Shown: positions 59,944-64,000 of the stretch, in pieces
Position numbering within the stretch: the first letter of the stretch is position 1
Layout: each line of letters begins with the position of its first letter
NCBI RefSeq assembly: GCF_004348985.1
Contig: NZ_SMKW01000006.1
Location: 62,001-126,000, forward strand
Origin: Saccharopolyspora elongata
GTDB lineage: Bacteria; Actinomycetota; Actinomycetes; Mycobacteriales; Pseudonocardiaceae
DNA length: 64,000 bases
Direction of reading: 5' to 3'
Notes under the pieces: generated by a model
Seen by the model: only the letters and a program-made list of their open reading frames with translations
Told to the model about the DNA's origin: nothing
Databases searched by the model: none
Made by a program: the position numbers and the translations under genes

Positions 59944-60975
59944 ATGCTGCGATCGGGAGGGCTCGACGCGATCGTCGACGTCGACGGGGTGCGGGTCGGG
60001 CACGAGCAGCGGCTCGACGAGCACTGGGCCACCGGCACCAGCGTGGTCCTGGTGCCGGAGGGCGCGACGGCGGCGGTGGACGTGCGCGGCGGCGGCCCCG
60101 GAACGCGCGAGACGGATGTGCTCGAACCGAGCCACCTGGTGCAGCAGGTGCACGGCGTGGTCCTCACCGGTGGCAGCGCCTACGGCCTGGCGGCGGCCGA
60201 CGGGGTGATGCGCTGGCTCGGCGAGCGCGGGCACGGCGTGCGGGTCGGCGCCGATCCGTCGCACGTGGTTCCGGTGGTGCCGGGCGCGGTGATCTTCGAC
60301 GTGCCGATGAGCGACTGGGGCAACCGGCCCGACGCCGGGTTCGGCCACCGGGCCTGCGAGAACGCGACCCGCACCGAGGCCCGGCAGGGCAACGTCGGAG
60401 CAGGCACCGGCGCGGTCGTGGGCACGGTGAAGGGCGGCATCGGCACGGCCAGCGCCGTGCTGGACGACGGCACCACCGTCGGCGCGCTCGTGGCCGTCAA
60501 CGCGGCCGGCTCGGCGATCGACCCCGACACCGGGCTGCCGTGGATCCCGGCGCCCGGCCTGCGCCCGCCCGATCCCGCCGAGGTCGAAGCGGGCCGGCGG
60601 CTGTTCGGGAAGCGCCCTGGGCGGCGCGGTCCGGTCGAGCGGCCGCTGAACACCACGATCGGCGTGGTCGCCACCGATCTGAAGCTTTCGAAGGCCGAGT
60701 GCCGCCGGCTGGCGGTCGCCGCGCAGGACGGGCTGGCCCGCACCGTCCGGCCGGCGCACCTCCTGGTCGACGGCGACACGATGTTCGCGCTGGCCACCGG
60801 CACCGGAGCCGCCCTGCCCGCGCCGGGCGAGCCGGACTGGGCGGCGCGGCTGGACGCGGTGTGCGCGGTCGCGGCCGACGTCGTCGCGCGGGCGATCGTG
60901 CGTGGCGTGCTGGCCGCCGAACCGGTGGATGAGGTGACTTCCTACACGCGCCTCTACCCCTCGGCGCGGGAATGA
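59944..60975 (+). CDS. P1 (S58) family peptidase, DmpA-like
   Basis: A 343-residue Ntn-hydrolase-like peptidase/cyclase homologue of the DmpA family. It opens IVDVDGVRVGHEQRLDEHWATGTSVVL, has GGSAYGLAAADGVMRWL and NVGAGTGAVVGTVKGG, and the self-cleavage site is expected at RPLNTTIGVVATD, where a Thr would become the N-terminal nucleophile of the small subunit. Family members release N-terminal D- or L-residues or beta-amino acids. ATG 59944 follows GAGAGGAG. No clear partner gene. Confidence 0.88.
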   Translation: MLRSGGLDAIVDVDGVRVGHEQRLDEHWATGTSVVLVPEGATAAVDVRGGGPGTRETDVLEPSHLVQQVHGVVLTGGSAYGLAAADGVMRWLGERGHGVRVGADPSHVVPVVPGAVIFDVPMSDWGNRPDAGFGHRACENATRTEARQGNVGAGTGAVVGTVKGGIGTASAVLDDGTTVGALVAVNAAGSAIDPDTGLPWIPAPGLRPPDPAEVEAGRRLFGKRPGRRGPVERPLNTTIGVVATDLKLSKAECRRLAVAAQDGLARTVRPAHLLVDGDTMFALATGTGAALPAPGEPDWAARLDAVCAVAADVVARAIVRGVLAAEPVDEVTSYTRLYPSARE

Positions 60976-61073
60976 ATCATCGTGTACCTGCGTTTTCGCC
61001 CGACGAAGCCGCACCGGTAGCGGGATCTTCCACATCGTGGGAGGCCGGTGCCTCACCTACTAGGATGGTTGCT

Positions 61074-61529
61074 GTGCTGGTGATCCGACGCGACCTGGTC
61101 GATGCGATGGTCGCGCATGCCCGACGGGACCACCCGGACGAGGCGTGCGGCGTGATTACCGGCCCGGAAGGGTCGGACCGCCCGACACGCCTGATCGAGA
61201 TGATCAACGCCGAGCGTTCGCCCACCTTCTACCGGTTCGACTCCGCCGAACAGCTGAAGGTGTGGCGCGAGATGGACGCGCGGGACGAGGAGCCGGTGGT
61301 CATCTACCACTCGCACACCTCGACCGAGGCGTACCCATCGCGCACGGACGTCTCCTACGCCTCGGAGCCCAACGCGCACTACGTGCTCGTGTCCACCCGG
61401 GACCCGAAGACCCATGAGCTGCGTTCCTACCGGATCCTCGACGGTCAGGTGACCGAGGAGCCGGTGGAGGTCGTGGAGTCGTACATGTTCGCCCACACCG
61501 GTGCCGACGAGGTCCCAGACCTCGACTGA
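61074..61529 (+). CDS. mec: JAMM-type metalloprotease Mec
   Basis: A 151-residue Zn protease that, in Mycobacterium, releases cysteine from the CysO-cysteine adduct. The catalytic Glu23 is in DHPDEACGVI, and the zinc motif is H79-S-H81 with D92 in HSHTSTEAYPSRTD. I prefer the GTG at 61074, which gives the family start VLVIRRDLV; an ATG at 61065 is in frame. TAGGAT at 61061 looks like a -10 box so close that the message might be leaderless. It precedes cysO and cysM. Confidence 0.9.
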   Translation: MLVIRRDLVDAMVAHARRDHPDEACGVITGPEGSDRPTRLIEMINAERSPTFYRFDSAEQLKVWREMDARDEEPVVIYHSHTSTEAYPSRTDVSYASEPNAHYVLVSTRDPKTHELRSYRILDGQVTEEPVEVVESYMFAHTGADEVPDLD

Positions 61530-61598
61530 GCCGCGGCTCGCCCACCAGTGTTCGCGTCTCGATCCCAACGAAGTCCTTCGTGGACAGGAGGTTCCCCA

Positions 61599-61877
61599 AT
61601 GGCAGTCAAGGTTTCGATCCCCACCATCCTGCGCACCCACACCGGCGGCGAGAAGTCCGTCGAGGCCAAGGGCGACACCGTGGCCGAGGTGATCAACGAT
61701 CTCGACAGCAACTTCAACGGCCTGAAGGACCGCCTGGTCAAGGAAGGCAATCTGCACCGCTTCGTCAACGTCTACGTCAACGACGAGGACGTCCGCTTCG
61801 CGGGCGGCCTGGAGGCCAAGGTGGCCGACGGCGACAGCGTCACCATCCTCCCGGCCGTCGCCGGCGGCATGCGCTGA
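61599..61877 (+). CDS. cysO: Sulfur-carrier protein CysO
   Basis: A 92-residue ubiquitin-fold sulfur carrier; its C-terminal thiocarboxylate supplies sulfur to CysM. KVSIPTILRTHTGGEKSVEA and FVNVYVNDEDVRF are diagnostic. Mycobacterial CysO ends in Gly-Gly; here two residues (Met-Arg) follow that pair in ILPAVAGGMR. The tail would have to be removed before thiocarboxylation. ATG 61599 follows AGGAGG. Confidence 0.93.
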   Translation: MAVKVSIPTILRTHTGGEKSVEAKGDTVAEVINDLDSNFNGLKDRLVKEGNLHRFVNVYVNDEDVRFAGGLEAKVADGDSVTILPAVAGGMR

Positions 61878-61915
61878 CGGAATTCTGCGGGACCCGCGCC
61901 GCGCGGCGCGGGTAG

Positions 61916-63049
<1,134 letters not shown>

Positions 63050-63070
63050 TCACCGCGGACGAGCTCCCCG

Positions 63071-63107
63071 AGGAGCACCTCTGACCCGCCGGGTCAAAGG
63101 TGCTCCT
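63071..63107. terminator. Terminator of cysM
   Basis: AGGAGCACCT (63071-63080) pairs with AGGTGCTCCT (63098-63107), with inner TGACCCG-C-CGGGTCA. It starts 22 bases after the cysM stop. Confidence 0.8.
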
Positions 63108-63125
63108 CACCTGCGTCGTTCCACA

Positions 63126-63174
63126 GTTTCAATTGAAACCTCTCTCCGAGGGACCGCAATTTCCATTGAAATTG
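63126..63174. repeat. Two single family B palindromes
   Basis: GTTTCAATTGAAAC (63126-63139) and CAATTTCCATTGAAATTG (63157-63174). The first has the core of the phnD terminator at 3724-3765, the second the arm of the 48-bp element. They lie between cysM and the convergent SMP-30 gene. Confidence 0.85.
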
Positions 63175-63235
63175 AAGAAGTTGTCCACACCCTTCGGTGT
63201 GTCGGACCCACGACACGCAGGAGACTGTGGACAAC

Positions 63236-63283
63236 CCGCAATTTCCATTGAAATTGGACCTTCGATTTCAATGGAAATTGCGG
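63236..63283. repeat. Family B 48-bp element identical to the phnH insertion
   Basis: Every base of 63236-63283 equals 5108-5155: 19-bp arms and loop TGGACCTTCG. Here it is non-coding, in the convergent gap just past the SMP-30 stop at 63309. Confidence 0.95.
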
Positions 63284-63308
63284 TGCACGGGTCGGGAGTC
63301 TGATGGGG

Positions 63309-64000
63309 TCAGCCGGTGAAGGCGAAGGGGCGGGTGTCGGTGCCGATGTTCGGGAGGACCAGCAGGGCGCCGTCCGCCGCAGCCGGGTCCTGGACGCCGT
63401 CGCGGGCCGTTGTGACGTACAGGTCCGTGAGGTCCGGGCCGCCGAAGCAGCAGTCCGTCGGGCGGCGCGCCGGCAGCTGGATCGTCCGCTCCAGCTCGCC
63501 TTCCGCGGTGTAGCAGCGGATTTCGCCCCGGTTGCGCACCGCGACCCAGATCCGGCCCGCGTCGTCGACGCACAGGCCGCCCGGTTCGCCGTCGACGTCG
63601 CAGAGCGCCCGGCGGTTGTCGGCAGCACCGGCGACGAGGTCGAAATCCAGCACGTCGATGCGTCGCGCCGCGCCGTCCGACAGGTACATCCGGGTGTCGT
63701 CCGGGCTCCAGCCGATGCCGTGCCCGGCGACCAGGTCGGACACCGCGATCTTCGCCGCGCCGTCCGCCGTCACGCGGGCCAGCCAGCCCCCGGCGCCCAG
63801 CGTCGTCGCCCACAGCCGGCCCTTGCGGTCGATCGTCGTCGCCCCGGCCTGGACGCCCTCGCGGGCCCAGTAGGCCAGCCAGGTGCGCTGTTCACCGCCG
63901 GCGTCGTACAGGGCGATGCCTTCGGCCAGGTGCAGCACGAGCCCGCCGCGGCTGCGCGGTTTCGCGGCACCGACCTGCTGGGGCAACCCCATCACGTGAT
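63309..64000 (-). CDS. SMP-30/gluconolactonase-family protein (5' end beyond the window)
   Basis: At least 228 residues of a beta-propeller lactonase/regucalcin-like protein. GHGIGWSPDDTRMYLSDG, GEPGGLCVDDAGRIWVAVRNRG and RPTDCCFGGPDLTDLYVTTA are the repeating propeller motifs with metal-binding Asn/Asp/Glu positions. Family members have about 270-300 residues and begin with a block containing GEGPxW, absent here. The frame is open to the window edge, so the start lies past 64000. Confidence 0.88.
   Translation of the reverse strand, partial: HVMGLPQQVGAAKPRSRGGLVLHLAEGIALYDAGGEQRTWLAYWAREGVQAGATTIDRKGRLWATTLGAGGWLARVTADGAAKIAVSDLVAGHGIGWSPDDTRMYLSDGAARRIDVLDFDLVAGAADNRRALCDVDGEPGGLCVDDAGRIWVAVRNRGEIRCYTAEGELERTIQLPARRPTDCCFGGPDLTDLYVTTARDGVQDPAAADGALLVLPNIGTDTRPFAFTG

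Noticed and set aside
63107-63308. Coding continuation of the SMP-30 gene through the family B cluster
   Set aside because: The propeller domain ends at the TGA at 63309-63311. Frames through the repeats give only palindrome-encoded peptides.

Overview
The window is high-GC DNA with frequent GTG/TTG starts and many 4-bp ATGA/GTGA start-stop overlaps. The gene neighbourhoods are typical of mycelial Actinobacteria (clpS-DUF2017, mec-cysO-cysM, a five-TM succinate dehydrogenase anchor with sdhAB, ctaD next to a two-ACT-domain serB). My inference is a Pseudonocardiales chromosome, perhaps Saccharopolyspora-like. I saw no rRNA, tRNA, integrase, transposase or CRISPR array. About 60 protein genes are called.

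Layout. 254-2629: a DUF72 protein and a cytochrome P450. 2770-11433: a carbon-phosphorus lyase (phosphonate) locus: phnD lipoprotein, phnF regulator, phnG, phnH, phnI, a fused phnJ-phnK, phnL, phnM, and an inositol-monophosphatase-like gene overlapping phnM. 11663-17231: an HpcH/HpaI aldolase and a three-subunit molybdenum hydroxylase, divergent from a FadR-type regulator with two identical operator palindromes. 17396-19125: a luciferase-like monooxygenase and a TetR regulator. 19411-23143: a poorly characterised set of polytopic membrane proteins with a cupredoxin-like lipoprotein. 23328-27369: a small conserved protein and succinate dehydrogenase. 27436-33839: rsgA with a methyltransferase-acetyltransferase fusion, a VanZ protein, an SDR and a DUF305-like lipoprotein. 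34233-41338: ctaD, serB, a PTH2-like protein, a CPBP protease and a NarL-type two-component pair. 41461-45989: bioY, an acyl-CoA ligase, a thiolase-like protein and ECF transporter subunits in one operon. 46420-52900: a frameshifted luciferase-like gene, a DinG/XPD helicase, NAD salvage (pncB, pncA), clpS and DUF2017. 52991-60975: a neutral ceramidase, a TAXI receptor with histidine kinase and response regulator, an MHS symporter and a P1 peptidase. 61074-63049: sulfur-carrier-protein-dependent cysteine synthesis. 63309-end: a partial SMP-30 protein.

The least ordinary feature is a dense population of dispersed palindromic repeats, sorted here into six families. A: TTTCGCGCGAAA cores, usually paired exactly 42 bp apart. 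B: CAATTTCCATTGAAATTG units, often as inverted pairs. C: ATTTTAGGCAAAAT hairpins. D: about 45-bp hairpins with a GCTATAGC-like loop. E: two copies of an about 190-bp structured element. F: 30/33-bp tandem units around GAACGGNCCGTTC. Nine of the ten convergent gene junctions carry a member of A-E, which suggests use as two-way terminators. Three genes (phnH, phnI and the bioY-linked ligase) contain B, A and F elements as in-frame insertions translated into protein. The 48-bp B element in phnH is identical to one 58 kb away at 63236-63283.
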